Source: Sporosarcina sp. BI001-red
GTDB taxonomy: Bacteria; Bacillota; Bacilli; Bacillales_A; Planococcaceae
DNA: 64,000 nt
Assembly (NCBI RefSeq): GCF_003384035.1
Contig: NZ_QQAK01000013.1
Span: 1 to 64,000, forward strand
Reading direction: 5' to 3'
This document shows, piece by piece, positions 45,769-54,401 of this stretch. Within the stretch, counting starts at the first letter, position 1, and every line of letters starts with the position of its first letter. A program made the translations under genes and the position numbers. The notes below the pieces were generated by a model that did not search any database, was not told the DNA's origin, and worked only from the letters and a program-made list of their open reading frames with translations.

Positions 45769-45800
45769 TTGCAAAAAGCGTTATAATGCATTATAATTCA
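45769..45800 (+). promoter_or_regulatory. argH promoter overlapped by an ARG box
   Basis: TTGCAA (45769-45774), 17 bases, TATAAT (45792-45797). The sequence TGCATTATAATTCA at 45787-45800 matches the ArgR/AhrC half-site pair TGAAT-N4-ATTCA except for one base and covers the -10 box, as expected for repression by arginine. Confidence 0.6.
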
Positions 45801-45841
45801 TGCAATATAATAAATATACATAATGATGGAGGATGAACTAC

Positions 45842-47167
45842 ATGAAACTTTGGGGTGGAAGGTTTTCTTCTAAAGAACACGAGCTCATGGAACAGTTTAA
45901 TACGTCATTGCCTGTAGACAACCGATTGATTGAACAAGATATCGCTGGGAGTCTTGCCCATGTGGCAATGCTTGTGCACAGTGATTTGTTGACACCCGAA
46001 GAAGGAGAACTTCTTATTAATGGGTTGGAAGATATTCAAAATGATATCGCTACTGGAAAGTTACTAGTGGAAGGGGATTATGAAGATGTACATTCTTTCG
46101 TTGAGGTACAGCTAACAGAACGTATAGGAGAAACGGGGAAGAAGCTGCATACCGCACGAAGCCGGAATGACCAAGTTGCAGTCGATATGAGATTGTATGC
46201 AAAAGCTAAAGCGAAAGAAGTCTCAGATCTGCTTCAAAACTTAATGGATTCCTTGGCTGCAAAGGGACGAGCAAATGACGTCATTATGCCTGGATATACA
46301 CATCTCCAACGGGCTCAAGTGATTACATTTAGTCATCATGTAGGGGCGTATGTCCAAATGTTTTCACGTGATAAGAAACGGATTGAAAACGCTGCAGAGC
46401 TTATGGATGAAAACCCGCTAGGTTGTGGTGCATTAGCTGGAACAACACATGAAATCGACCGTGATGTAACCACAGCACTACTTCACTTTGCAAAGCCAGT
46501 GGACAATTATATCGATGGCGTAAGTGACAGAGACTATCTATTAGAACTAATGTCTGATTTCTCCATTATCATGATGCACTTAAGCCGCTTAAGCGAAGAA
46601 CTGATTCTTTGGAGCAGCCAAGAATTCAAGTTCGTCACCATGTCCGATGCATTTTCAACAGGCAGCAGCATCATGCCCCAGAAGAAGAATCCAGACGCAG
46701 CTGAATTGATCCGAGGAAAAACAGGTCGTGTCTATGGCTCACTATTTGCGTTATTAACAACACTTAAAGGATTACCACTTGCCTATAACAAAGATATGCA
46801 AGAAGACAAGGAACAGTTCTTCGATGCAGTGGACACCGTCATCGATTGCATAGATATCATGTCTAGTATTATCGACACAATGCAAGTCAATGCGGAACAA
46901 ATGCGCAACGCCGTTAAAGCCGGATTCCTGAACGCAACAGAAGTCGCCGACTACCTCGTCAGCAAAGGCACACCATTCCGAGACGCCCACAGCATCGTCG
47001 GACGCCTTATCATCTATTGCGAACAAGAGAAAAAAGGCATCGAAGAACTAACCCTTGCCGAACTAAAAAACTTCAGCGATTCCCTAGACCAAGACCTATA
47101 CGCCTACATCGACTACGACGAAATCCTAAACAAAGGCACAAAGAAATTTATGAAAGTGGGTCAATGA
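45842..47167 (+). CDS. argH: Argininosuccinate lyase
   Basis: ArgH splits argininosuccinate to arginine and fumarate. The 441 residues start MKLWGGRFS and include HTARSRNDQVA and the superfamily signature GSSIMPQKKNPD. ATG at 45842 has GGAGG nine bases upstream; ATG at 45833 directly abuts that site. argG, the usual partner, is absent here. The last third of the gene uses noticeably more C-ending codons than the first two thirds. Confidence 0.96.
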   Translation: MKLWGGRFSSKEHELMEQFNTSLPVDNRLIEQDIAGSLAHVAMLVHSDLLTPEEGELLINGLEDIQNDIATGKLLVEGDYEDVHSFVEVQLTERIGETGKKLHTARSRNDQVAVDMRLYAKAKAKEVSDLLQNLMDSLAAKGRANDVIMPGYTHLQRAQVITFSHHVGAYVQMFSRDKKRIENAAELMDENPLGCGALAGTTHEIDRDVTTALLHFAKPVDNYIDGVSDRDYLLELMSDFSIIMMHLSRLSEELILWSSQEFKFVTMSDAFSTGSSIMPQKKNPDAAELIRGKTGRVYGSLFALLTTLKGLPLAYNKDMQEDKEQFFDAVDTVIDCIDIMSSIIDTMQVNAEQMRNAVKAGFLNATEVADYLVSKGTPFRDAHSIVGRLIIYCEQEKKGIEELTLAELKNFSDSLDQDLYAYIDYDEILNKGTKKFMKVGQ

Positions 47168-47224
47168 GTTTATCTTCATGCCCTCTTTGAAGTGATAATG
47201 AACTAGATGATTTCTCTAACACTC

Positions 47225-47358
47225 CGTTGATTGGAGTGAAAGGTGGCGACTCCGGAGGGACTTCAAATGGAAACAACCTAAGTTCGCCGCATCGTGCGGC
47301 AACGGTTGCATGACCTGCATCCTGCAGGCCCGCGTCCACCTGTAACGGAAATCAATAC
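47225..47358 (+). repeat. Dispersed intergenic element, copy 2
   Basis: About 134 bases begin CGTTGATTGGAGTGAAAGGT and end CCACCTGTAACGGAAATCAA, so the two ends are inverted complements (GTTGATT with AATCAA, AGGTGG with CCACCT). It shares ends and core with 16031-16163. It lies between argH and fabI and contains no open frame. An internal CTGCATCCTGCAG hairpin is visible. Confidence 0.65.
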
Positions 47359-47380
47359 CGTCTAATTTTACTCTTTTTAA

Positions 47381-47432
47381 GAAAAAGGCTGTCCAGGAAT
47401 CAGTAAAACTGACATCTGAACAGCCTTTTTAA
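47381..47432. terminator. Bidirectional terminator between argH and fabI
   Basis: AAAAAGGCTGT pairs with ACAGCCTTTTT around 30 bases, with T runs on both strands. Confidence 0.88.
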
Positions 47433-47440
47433 TTTCTAGA

Positions 47441-48220
47441 TTATCCCATAATGTTATAACCGGCATCCACATAAACCACTTCGCCAGTCACACCACTAGA
47501 CAAATCACTCAACATCACCATACTCATCTTCGCTACTTCTTCTAACGTAATATTACGTCTCAGCGGAGCTTTCTCTTCGATCGTATGAAGAATCGTGTTA
47601 AACGATGGGACACCTTTTGCTGACAAAGTGCGAACCGCTCCAGCGGACACCGCATTCACACGAATGTTCTCTTTTCCAAGATCGTGTGCTAAATAACGCA
47701 TAGACGCTTCAAGCGCTGCTTTAGCAACACCCATCACATTATAGCCATCCAGAACTCGTTCAGCTCCAAGATAGCTCATCGTAATAATTGAACCGCCCTC
47801 CGTCATATAACGACGCGCTTCACGAGCAGTTGCAACAAGTGAATACGAACTCGTATCTTGTGCAAACGCATAGCCGTCACGTGAAGTTTCCACAAAATCA
47901 TTATGCAGATCTTCCGCGTGTGCAAATGCGACAGAGTGAACGACACCATGAATGACGCCCACTTCAGAACCGATCTTCTCAAATGCAGAACGAATGCTTT
48001 CGTCTTCGTTCACATCACATTCTGCAACTAAACGAGCTGTCAATTCATTCTTTTCTAGTGCCTTTTCAAGTTTTGCAAGAGAACGCTCTTTACGGTACGT
48101 GAAAATAACGTTTGCACCTACTGCATATAGTGTTTTCGCAATTCCCCAAGCGAGACTACGCTCGTTTGCTACACCCATGACAACAATGTTTTTCCCTTTA
48201 AGTTTCAACAAATCTTCCAT
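47441..48220 (-). CDS. fabI: Enoyl-ACP reductase FabI
   Basis: FabI reduces enoyl-ACP in the last step of fatty-acid elongation and is the triclosan target. The 259-residue SDR-fold protein has the cofactor region VMGVANERSLAWGIA, the catalytic Tyr-x6-Lys in YNVMGVAK and the preceding SYSL segment. A FapR-like site lies upstream. GGGGGCCTC is a weak ribosome site before ATG. It is convergent with argH. Confidence 0.96.
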   Translation of the reverse strand: MEDLLKLKGKNIVVMGVANERSLAWGIAKTLYAVGANVIFTYRKERSLAKLEKALEKNELTARLVAECDVNEDESIRSAFEKIGSEVGVIHGVVHSVAFAHAEDLHNDFVETSRDGYAFAQDTSSYSLVATAREARRYMTEGGSIITMSYLGAERVLDGYNVMGVAKAALEASMRYLAHDLGKENIRVNAVSAGAVRTLSAKGVPSFNTILHTIEEKAPLRRNITLEEVAKMSMVMLSDLSSGVTGEVVYVDAGYNIMG

Positions 48221-48277
48221 TATTCAGAGGCCCCCTTGAAATGGTTCTATTATAATTTTTTTAGTTAGCAGTCAGTA

Positions 48278-48295
48278 TCAATACCTGGTCACAAA
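48278..48295 (-). promoter_or_regulatory. Possible FapR operator of fabI
   Basis: The plus-strand sequence TCAATACCTGGTCACAAA shares 12 of 18 bases with the FapR pattern TTAGTACCTAGTCTTAAT. It lies just upstream of a minus-strand TATAAT at about 48249-48254. FapR controls fabI in B. subtilis. The match is weak. Confidence 0.35.
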
Positions 48296-48394
48296 ATAAT
48301 TATAGCACAGATTCTTTTTACAGTTCCATCGTGAGTATGAAATGGAGCGAGAAGGTGACACTAAGAGGAACTTGCGAAAAAAGGAGTGCTCATA

Positions 48395-48802
48395 ATGATC
48401 CGTTTAAAGACAGGGCTAGAAGGTAGAAAAACACAATTTGGTGTCATGCAAGACCGTCTTGAAGAATGCGGCTACCATCTCGGAGGAAACTGGGACTACC
48501 ACACCGGTTACTTTGACAGGGTCTTGAATCAAGAAGAAGGGGAGACCATTTATATCCGTGCACCATTTGACGTCATTGCCGGCATGTTGGATCAAGACAA
48601 TGCATCCATCCAATTTAAAACTCCCTACATTATAAAACATGTTGTCAACATCGGATTTGACTCGGAAGCAAATTCACTTTTGACATCTACGTTCAACCAA
48701 TTTCAAGAGCCTCTCGATAAGGACGGAAGAATTACAGACAAATCCAAATGGCAGGAAATCGGAGTAAGAGAAGTGAATCGTCTGCTTGCAATTTTAGAAT
48801 GA
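48395..48802 (+). CDS. yugN: YugN-family protein
   Basis: The 135-residue protein MIRLKTGLEGRKTQFG with GGNWDYHTGYFDRVL belongs to the YugN-like family of Bacillales. The function is unknown. ATG at 48395 follows AAGGAG; the next upstream ATG at 48386 is too close to it. Confidence 0.88.
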   Translation: MIRLKTGLEGRKTQFGVMQDRLEECGYHLGGNWDYHTGYFDRVLNQEEGETIYIRAPFDVIAGMLDQDNASIQFKTPYIIKHVVNIGFDSEANSLLTSTFNQFQEPLDKDGRITDKSKWQEIGVREVNRLLAILE

Positions 48803-48815
48803 AAAATGAAATGAT

Positions 48816-48891
48816 TATTTTCTGAAAAATGTCTATACAGAAGCCTCTGGTTCATGTACGGTATAGGTATAAAACCTATCAGGAGGCTTCT
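48816..48891 (+). promoter_or_regulatory. CodY box and RBS-enclosing inverted repeat of the wall hydrolase gene
   Basis: TATTTTCTGAAAAAT at 48816-48830 matches the CodY motif AATTTTCWGAAAATT at 13 of 15 positions. Next to it AGAAGCCTC (48839-48847) and GAGGCTTCT (48883-48891) form an inverted repeat whose right arm contains the AGGAGG ribosome site three bases before the start codon. Confidence 0.6.
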
Positions 48892-48893
48892 AA

Positions 48894-50474
48894 ATGATCA
48901 AGAAAATTTTATTCCCATTTCTTATCGTTGCACTCATATTTTCAATCGCAAATCCAGCTTCAGCAGGAAAAATATTTAGTGATGTTGGTGAGCAGTATAC
49001 AGCAAAGGCTGAACTTGAATTTCTAGCTGAACAAGGTATTGTGACTTCAGGTCCATCTATTGCTTATGGTATCAATCAATCTATTTCACGATTAGAAGCT
49101 TCTGAAATGCTAGTTCGTGCGCTGAAACTCGACACAACAAATCGTCCTGACCCACAAGTAGTAGATGTAAAAAAAGGTTCCGTTGGCTATGACATCATTG
49201 CAACTATCGTAGATGAGAACATTATGGTAGGTAATTTGAAAAAAGAATTTAATCCAAAGGCATTGTTAACACGGGCTGAAATGGCGGCAATCTTAGTTCG
49301 TGCATTCGATTTACAACAGCCTGTAAATGCAAATAAGTTTCATTTTGTAGATGTGAATGTGAAAAGCTTTGCTGCACCGTCAATCAGTATTCTATTTGCA
49401 AACAACATTACATTCGGCTACCCGGATCATACGTTCAAGCCTTCGATGACACTAACGCGTGCCCATTTTGGGATTTTTCTCTCGCGAATTCTGAATCCGG
49501 AGTTTCGTGAAGCATTAACATGTTTTGACCCTGTAGCAAAGAAGTCATATCATGTGAATGTTGCAGTTACAACTCTATGGACAACACCTAATGTAGCTAG
49601 AGTCATTGATAGACCTGCTATTTCAGCACCAACTGATATTCGTAAATGGACGAAAACGATGACCATTCCACAAAAACAATGGTTAGTCGGTAAAACAGAA
49701 ACTCAAGCACTTTATGGACAGGAAGTAGTTGTGCTGAAGACTTCTGGAAACTGGATGCAAGTAGCTGTGAAAGATCAGTATTCTCCTAAAAACAAATCAG
49801 GCTATCCAGGATGGGTTCCAGCATCCCATATTAAACAGTCGTATTCGGATTATGGCCAATGTTCAACTGCAATGGTGAAAGCGCCGATTGCAAAATTGTA
49901 CAATGCTGAGACAACAGCTAGACCGTTTATGGAAATCAGTTTCAACACGATTTTGCCGGTACTCGATGAACAAGGGGATTGGGTCAAAGTGCAGACTGCA
50001 ACTGATGGAGTTAAATATGTACGGAAGCAAGACGTGAATGTGCTTCAAAAAGGGAGTAAAATTCCTACTCCAACAACACAGGATATTTTGACAACTGCCA
50101 AACAATTTAATGGGTTGGCATACTTATGGGCCGGTACTTCTGGGTTTGGATTGGATTGCTCTGGATTCACATATTCGGTCTATAGACAGCATGGTATCGA
50201 TATTCCTAGAGATGCGAGTGTCCAGGCTACACACGGAAGAGCTGTGAAAAAGAGTGAACTTCAACCTGGTGACCTACTGTTCTTTGCTTACAATAAAGGT
50301 AAAGGGTCCGTACACCACGTCGGAATGTATATTGGAAATGGGAAAATGATTCATTCCCCAAATCCAAAGAAAACTGTCGAAATCCTATCGATAGATGCAG
50401 AGCCATATCGTAGTGAATTCTCAGGAGCTCGAAGGTATTTGAAAAAGGATGCAAAAAGCCCATTCGCACTTTAG
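48894..50474 (+). CDS. S-layer-homology / SH3 / NlpC-P60 cell-wall hydrolase
   Basis: The 526-residue secreted protein has a signal peptide (about 1-24, NPASAG), three SLH repeats (about 26-200) for wall binding, an SH3-like region (about 215-385) and a C-terminal NlpC/P60 domain with catalytic Cys in GLDCSGFTYS, His in VHHVGMYIGNG and a further His in MIHSP. It probably cleaves peptidoglycan stem peptides. AGGAGG precedes ATG, inside an inverted repeat. CodY control is suggested by the upstream site. Confidence 0.93.
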   Translation: MIKKILFPFLIVALIFSIANPASAGKIFSDVGEQYTAKAELEFLAEQGIVTSGPSIAYGINQSISRLEASEMLVRALKLDTTNRPDPQVVDVKKGSVGYDIIATIVDENIMVGNLKKEFNPKALLTRAEMAAILVRAFDLQQPVNANKFHFVDVNVKSFAAPSISILFANNITFGYPDHTFKPSMTLTRAHFGIFLSRILNPEFREALTCFDPVAKKSYHVNVAVTTLWTTPNVARVIDRPAISAPTDIRKWTKTMTIPQKQWLVGKTETQALYGQEVVVLKTSGNWMQVAVKDQYSPKNKSGYPGWVPASHIKQSYSDYGQCSTAMVKAPIAKLYNAETTARPFMEISFNTILPVLDEQGDWVKVQTATDGVKYVRKQDVNVLQKGSKIPTPTTQDILTTAKQFNGLAYLWAGTSGFGLDCSGFTYSVYRQHGIDIPRDASVQATHGRAVKKSELQPGDLLFFAYNKGKGSVHHVGMYIGNGKMIHSPNPKKTVEILSIDAEPYRSEFSGARRYLKKDAKSPFAL

Positions 50475-50488
50475 AGCGAATGGGCTTC
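50455..50488. terminator. Terminator shared by the wall hydrolase and lipoprotein genes
   Basis: AAGCCCATTCGC pairs with GCGAATGGGCTT across the hydrolase stop codon. The T run is on the minus strand, so it mainly serves the convergent lipoprotein gene. Confidence 0.8.
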
Positions 50489-50496
50489 ACTATTTA

Positions 50497-50907
50497 TTAT
50501 TTCAGGATGTCATTATATAACAATCCATCGTCATCTAAAGAAATCACTTTTAAACGATTTTCTTTTTTCACATAGACGCTTTTCACGGTCTTTTTCCCGC
50601 TTTCATCTTCAAAAAGAATGACACGCGTTCCTGGGTTATCAGTCTCTACGATTCCGTTCAGACGGTCAACATCCGCAACTTCTGTGATCGTGCTGTACTC
50701 CTCGTAAGTTGCAAGCTCACTACTCTCTGCATCTGTTTCAGAAGCTTGTTCTTCCGCTTCGCTATTGTCCTCTGGAGCGGTGTTTGCCGAGTTCTCTTCC
50801 AAGGAATTCGTGTCCTCGTCAGGTGCATCTGGCTCTTGTGCAGGTTCATTACTCGTACAACCCGAGAGAATGATCGACAATGCACCTACTAGTAGTAATT
50901 TTTTCAT
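50497..50907 (-). CDS. Hypothetical lipoprotein, 136 residues
   Basis: MKKLLLVGALSIILSGCTS is a lipoprotein signal, followed by a Glu/Asp/Ser-rich linker of about 50 residues and a small C-terminal domain (VILFEDESGKKTVKSVYV). No family is recognised. ATG at 50907 has GGAGG upstream; the longer frame to 50937 would add ten residues before the signal and is rejected. Confidence 0.8.
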   Translation of the reverse strand: MKKLLLVGALSIILSGCTSNEPAQEPDAPDEDTNSLEENSANTAPEDNSEAEEQASETDAESSELATYEEYSTITEVADVDRLNGIVETDNPGTRVILFEDESGKKTVKSVYVKKENRLKVISLDDDGLLYNDILK

Positions 50908-51113
50908 TTTAAATGACCTCCATAATAGTTTTCCCAATTATGCATTTTAACGAGCCTGGTTCTAGAAGGCAACTAAATTGGTTCCACTTTAGCTTTACCC
51001 AAAAAGAAATCGACAAAGTCCTTTATAATTCGAACAATGTTTGTTAAGCTCTAAAGTGAGAAAATTAAGGTCTAATCCATTTATTTAACGTTTTTTGAGG
51101 AGTTGTAACTGTA

Positions 51114-52433
51114 TTGACGTTTAAAAAGAATTTCATTATCGGTCTTATGCTGTTTGCATTATTCCTAGGCGCTGGAAATATTATTTTTCCACCGAAACTA
51201 GGTCAACTCGCAGGAAGTGACTTGGGGGTAGCGATGTTTGGCTTCTTAATTACTGGTGTTGGCTTACCCCTTTTAGCAATTTTAGCGATAGCGCACGCTG
51301 GAGGTGACTTACGCTCAATTGCAGATCGTGTTCACCCAGTTTTTGGACTAATATTCAGTATGATTGTGTATATGGCAATTGGTCCGTTTTTTGGAATTCC
51401 ACGGACAGCAACTGTTTCGTACGAAATTGGAATCTCACCATTTTTGTCTGGTGAAGTAGCCAATGCGCAATGGCCACTTATTGTGTTCAGTATTCTGTTT
51501 TTTGCGATTACTATAGGGTTGGCTCTCAATCCTGCAAAACTCGTGGACCGTATTGGAAAGTTTTTAACCCCGGTTCTTTTTTTAGTAATTGCACTCCTTG
51601 CCATCAAGAGCTTTGTAGATCCGATTGGAGACATTAATCGTCCAGATGAAACATTTGGCGCCCATCCTTTCTTCAAGAGCTTTGTTGAAGGATATTTAAC
51701 GATGGATGTCATAGCTGCACTAATTTTTGGTAGTGTTATTACAACGGCCATTCAAGCTGAGGGTGTAAAAACATCAAAAGGTCTTATGAAGTCCATGGTT
51801 GTAGCTGGAAGTGTGGCTGCTATCGGCTTAAGCTTTGTTTACATATCTTTAGGATTCATTGGGGCGACAAGCCTTGAGAAAATTGGTCTTCAGGAAAATG
51901 GGGGGATTGTCTTATCCCTTGCTTCAGAATTGTTGTATGGCTCCTTTGGTCCCATTATATTAGCAATTACAATTCTTTTCGCTTGTTTGACCACTTCAGT
52001 GGGTCTCGTATCTGCTTGTGCTCAATTTTTCACGCAAATTGTGCCGGCTCTATCGTATAAAAAATTTGTCGTGATTTTTGCTGTGTTCAGTACGGTGGTT
52101 GCGAACGTTGGGCTGACGCAATTGATTTCACTTTCTATCCCAGTTCTTTTGATGATCTATCCACTTGCCATTGTACTCATGCTGTTATCTTTCGTAGATA
52201 ACGCATTTGGCAGAAAACCGATTGTTTACGTGCTTGCGTTACTCGGAACTGCACTCGTAAGTATATTTGATGGTCTTGCAGGTGGCGGAATCGTGATCGA
52301 ACCAGTTGTTAACATCCTTCAACATTTACCATTGCATGAGCAACAAATTGGCTGGCTTTTACCCGCAATTATTGGTGCTGGGATCGGTTATGTCATCACT
52401 TTAATAGCACCAGCATCAACCTCAAAACAGTAA
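51114..52433 (+). CDS. brnQ: Branched-chain amino acid transporter BrnQ
   Basis: The 439-residue protein has about twelve helices and the LIVCS-family start LFLGAGNIIFPPKLGQLAG. It imports leucine, isoleucine and valine with Na+ or H+. TTG at 51114 follows GAGGAG at a somewhat long distance; no ATG fits better. A weak CodY-like sequence (GAGAAAATT, about 51056-51064) lies upstream. It is transcribed alone. Confidence 0.93.
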   Translation: MTFKKNFIIGLMLFALFLGAGNIIFPPKLGQLAGSDLGVAMFGFLITGVGLPLLAILAIAHAGGDLRSIADRVHPVFGLIFSMIVYMAIGPFFGIPRTATVSYEIGISPFLSGEVANAQWPLIVFSILFFAITIGLALNPAKLVDRIGKFLTPVLFLVIALLAIKSFVDPIGDINRPDETFGAHPFFKSFVEGYLTMDVIAALIFGSVITTAIQAEGVKTSKGLMKSMVVAGSVAAIGLSFVYISLGFIGATSLEKIGLQENGGIVLSLASELLYGSFGPIILAITILFACLTTSVGLVSACAQFFTQIVPALSYKKFVVIFAVFSTVVANVGLTQLISLSIPVLLMIYPLAIVLMLLSFVDNAFGRKPIVYVLALLGTALVSIFDGLAGGGIVIEPVVNILQHLPLHEQQIGWLLPAIIGAGIGYVITLIAPASTSKQ

Positions 52434-52511
52434 CAACTGCTACCACTCCATGTTTAGTTTTGGTCGTTTGAAGGAAGACTAACGTTAGCTAAACAAAAAG
52501 GAGAGGGTATC

Positions 52512-52925
52512 ATGAATGCAAAAGAAACTGCACAAAGTATTCTGGACAATAGTCGTGTTGGAACGATGTCAACTGTAGAGGCAAACAAGCCTTTTAGCAG
52601 ATATATGACATTTGTTCATGAGGAGTTCACTCTGTATACCGCGACATCTAAAAAAACTGAAAAAGTGGACGAACTCGAGAAAAATCCAAACACTCATATT
52701 TTACTTGGATACAATGACGAAGGATTTGGAGATGCTTTTTTAGAAATAGCAGGAACCGTCACAATTTCGGATGAAAAGCGGCTTAAGGAAAAGGTTTGGA
52801 ACGATCATATGAAACCGTGGTTCGAGGGTCCGGAAGATCCGGACTTCGTCATTTTAAAAGTGGTACCGGATTCCATTCGAGTGATGAACAAAAAAGGTGA
52901 AGAACCTCAAACCATTACATTTTAA
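52512..52925 (+). CDS. Pyridoxamine 5'-phosphate oxidase-fold general stress protein
   Basis: The 137-residue split-barrel protein starts MNAKETAQSILDNSRVG and shows MSTVEANKPFSRYM and the C-terminal VPDSIRVM, like B. subtilis YdaG (GSP26 type). It probably binds a flavin; the substrate is unknown. AAAAGGAGAGG precedes ATG. GTTTAG at 52452-52457 is the only hint of a sigma-B promoter. Confidence 0.85.
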   Translation: MNAKETAQSILDNSRVGTMSTVEANKPFSRYMTFVHEEFTLYTATSKKTEKVDELEKNPNTHILLGYNDEGFGDAFLEIAGTVTISDEKRLKEKVWNDHMKPWFEGPEDPDFVILKVVPDSIRVMNKKGEEPQTITF

Positions 52926-52961
52926 CAAAAAAGGATGAGCATAATGCTCATCCTTTTTTAT
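52926..52961. terminator. Bidirectional terminator
   Basis: AAAAAAGGATGAGCAT pairs with its complement around a very short loop, with A/T runs on both sides. Confidence 0.92.
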
Positions 52962-54235
52962 AGTTCTTTTTCATATTCATTCCGTGCATCTTTCACGATG
53001 GCCTTTAACTCTTTTTCATCAGCTCCACGTAAAAAGTAGGCTATCGCAGCTTTTCCAATTGCATACGTTCCGCCACTTGCGATACTTGCGCTAATTGCGG
53101 ATCCGGCACCTGGAATGACGAGGTTCGCAAATTTACTCCCTTGCTGAGCAATCATACGCAATGTAAAACCGGTTGCACCGATACCTCCTAAAGAAACGAG
53201 AACTTCGCGTGCCGTTTTGAAGTCAAGTTCACGACCTGACAAATACGCGATAATCATGAGCAAAATAGATTGTAGTGCAAGTAAAGCCGCAATGTCCGTG
53301 GCGATTAATGGACTCAGTGCGACTGTTCCAGCTAACGCTGTGAAGACTTTTATGAAGCGCAAGGCAATTCGTTCGGAAATGGTGTTTAGTCGGATCGATA
53401 ACCCGAGATGTATCGCCGCCCGGATGTCCAGGCTACCTTCTAAAAAATCGATCAGTTCCTCGATCCCATATCGACCATCAAACTCGATGGAGCGATTGGA
53501 ATCTTCTTCATTAGACCATTCAATGTAAGATGACACAGGCAGAAACGCGGACGCATCCAAATCATTCTGTTCAAAGATTCGTTTTAGCTGCTCTATCTTT
53601 TCGGTGATCAATTGAACTTTGCCAGCAGGATAGTTTTCAGGCTCTTTCACACGAGAGGGGTTCAAGTCATCCACTTGTGTAATGACAGCTATCAAAGGAA
53701 GTCCTTCCGCTGCTTTTTTCATAATCTTTTTCGTCACAGCAACATCTTTATCGATATGAGCCCGTTCCGTCGCTTTTTGTAAGAATAGCACCGCATCCGG
53801 CTCGAACGACTGAATAACGTCTTTCAATGTATCCTCTGCTTTTGTATCGAACGTTTCCGATTCCCCTATACCTCGTGTGTCAATCACTTCAAAGTAAACA
53901 TGCCCTTCAGCCTCGTAGGTATAGCGCTTTGCTTCCTTCGTGCCAATCTCCACTTCGCTCACTTCAGCAAGATAGCGACCACTCAGTGCGTTAATAAGAC
54001 TGCTTTTTCCAACGCCTGTCCTGCCGACTAACACAAAACGCGGGGGACGTGGATTTTTAAGTCCATCCAACAAGTTCTGTAGTTCGTCATCATCCATCAT
54101 GATTTCCATCATTTTCTTCCGTTGTTTCTCGGAAATTAAATTCCCGGGAAGTTTTGTAAATAGCTCTTCAATGTAATTGGACAAATTACCAATGTGTTGA
54201 AGTCGCTGGCGCATTTCGTCAAACTGGGATCCCAT
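52958..54235 (-). CDS. Membrane-associated Era-like GTPase with C-terminal DUF697-type region
   Basis: The 425-residue protein has an N-terminal helical region, a G domain with G1 GRTGVGKSS, G3 DTRG and G4 TQVD, and a C-terminal region with hydrophobic helices (TALAGTVALSPLIA and LLALQSILLMIIAYL) as in DUF697/YcjF-like proteins. The function is unknown. ATG at 54235 follows GAGAGGA; the open frame to 54424 runs through the promoter of the divergent permease. Confidence 0.85.
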   Translation of the reverse strand: MGSQFDEMRQRLQHIGNLSNYIEELFTKLPGNLISEKQRKKMMEIMMDDDELQNLLDGLKNPRPPRFVLVGRTGVGKSSLINALSGRYLAEVSEVEIGTKEAKRYTYEAEGHVYFEVIDTRGIGESETFDTKAEDTLKDVIQSFEPDAVLFLQKATERAHIDKDVAVTKKIMKKAAEGLPLIAVITQVDDLNPSRVKEPENYPAGKVQLITEKIEQLKRIFEQNDLDASAFLPVSSYIEWSNEEDSNRSIEFDGRYGIEELIDFLEGSLDIRAAIHLGLSIRLNTISERIALRFIKVFTALAGTVALSPLIATDIAALLALQSILLMIIAYLSGRELDFKTAREVLVSLGGIGATGFTLRMIAQQGSKFANLVIPGAGSAISASIASGGTYAIGKAAIAYFLRGADEKELKAIVKDARNEYEKEL

Positions 54236-54350
54236 GAGCGCACATCCTCTCTCAAATGTTCTGTACTTATCTTGTACCCACAACCGCTTCACTTCAAGCG
54301 GTACCTCCCTATACCTATCTAAAGTGTACCTAACGCAATGGTAAATTGCA

Positions 54351-54359
54351 TGGTATACT
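54351..54359 (+). promoter_or_regulatory. Extended -10 promoter of the NCS2 permease
   Basis: TGGTATACT is an extended -10 box (TGN plus TATACT). No good -35 hexamer is present. Confidence 0.5.
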
Positions 54360-54401
54360 AAGAAACGAAAAATTCGAGCGGATTTATTGGAGGAATTGCA
54401 T

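Noticed and set aside
45558..45791. 77-codon minus-strand open frame over the cation-efflux leader
   Set aside because: It has no ribosome site and reads through the promoter and the terminator hairpin. A regulatory leader explains the sequence better.
53217..53528. Plus-strand open frame inside the GTPase gene
   Set aside because: It is a shadow frame opposite a well-supported coding region.
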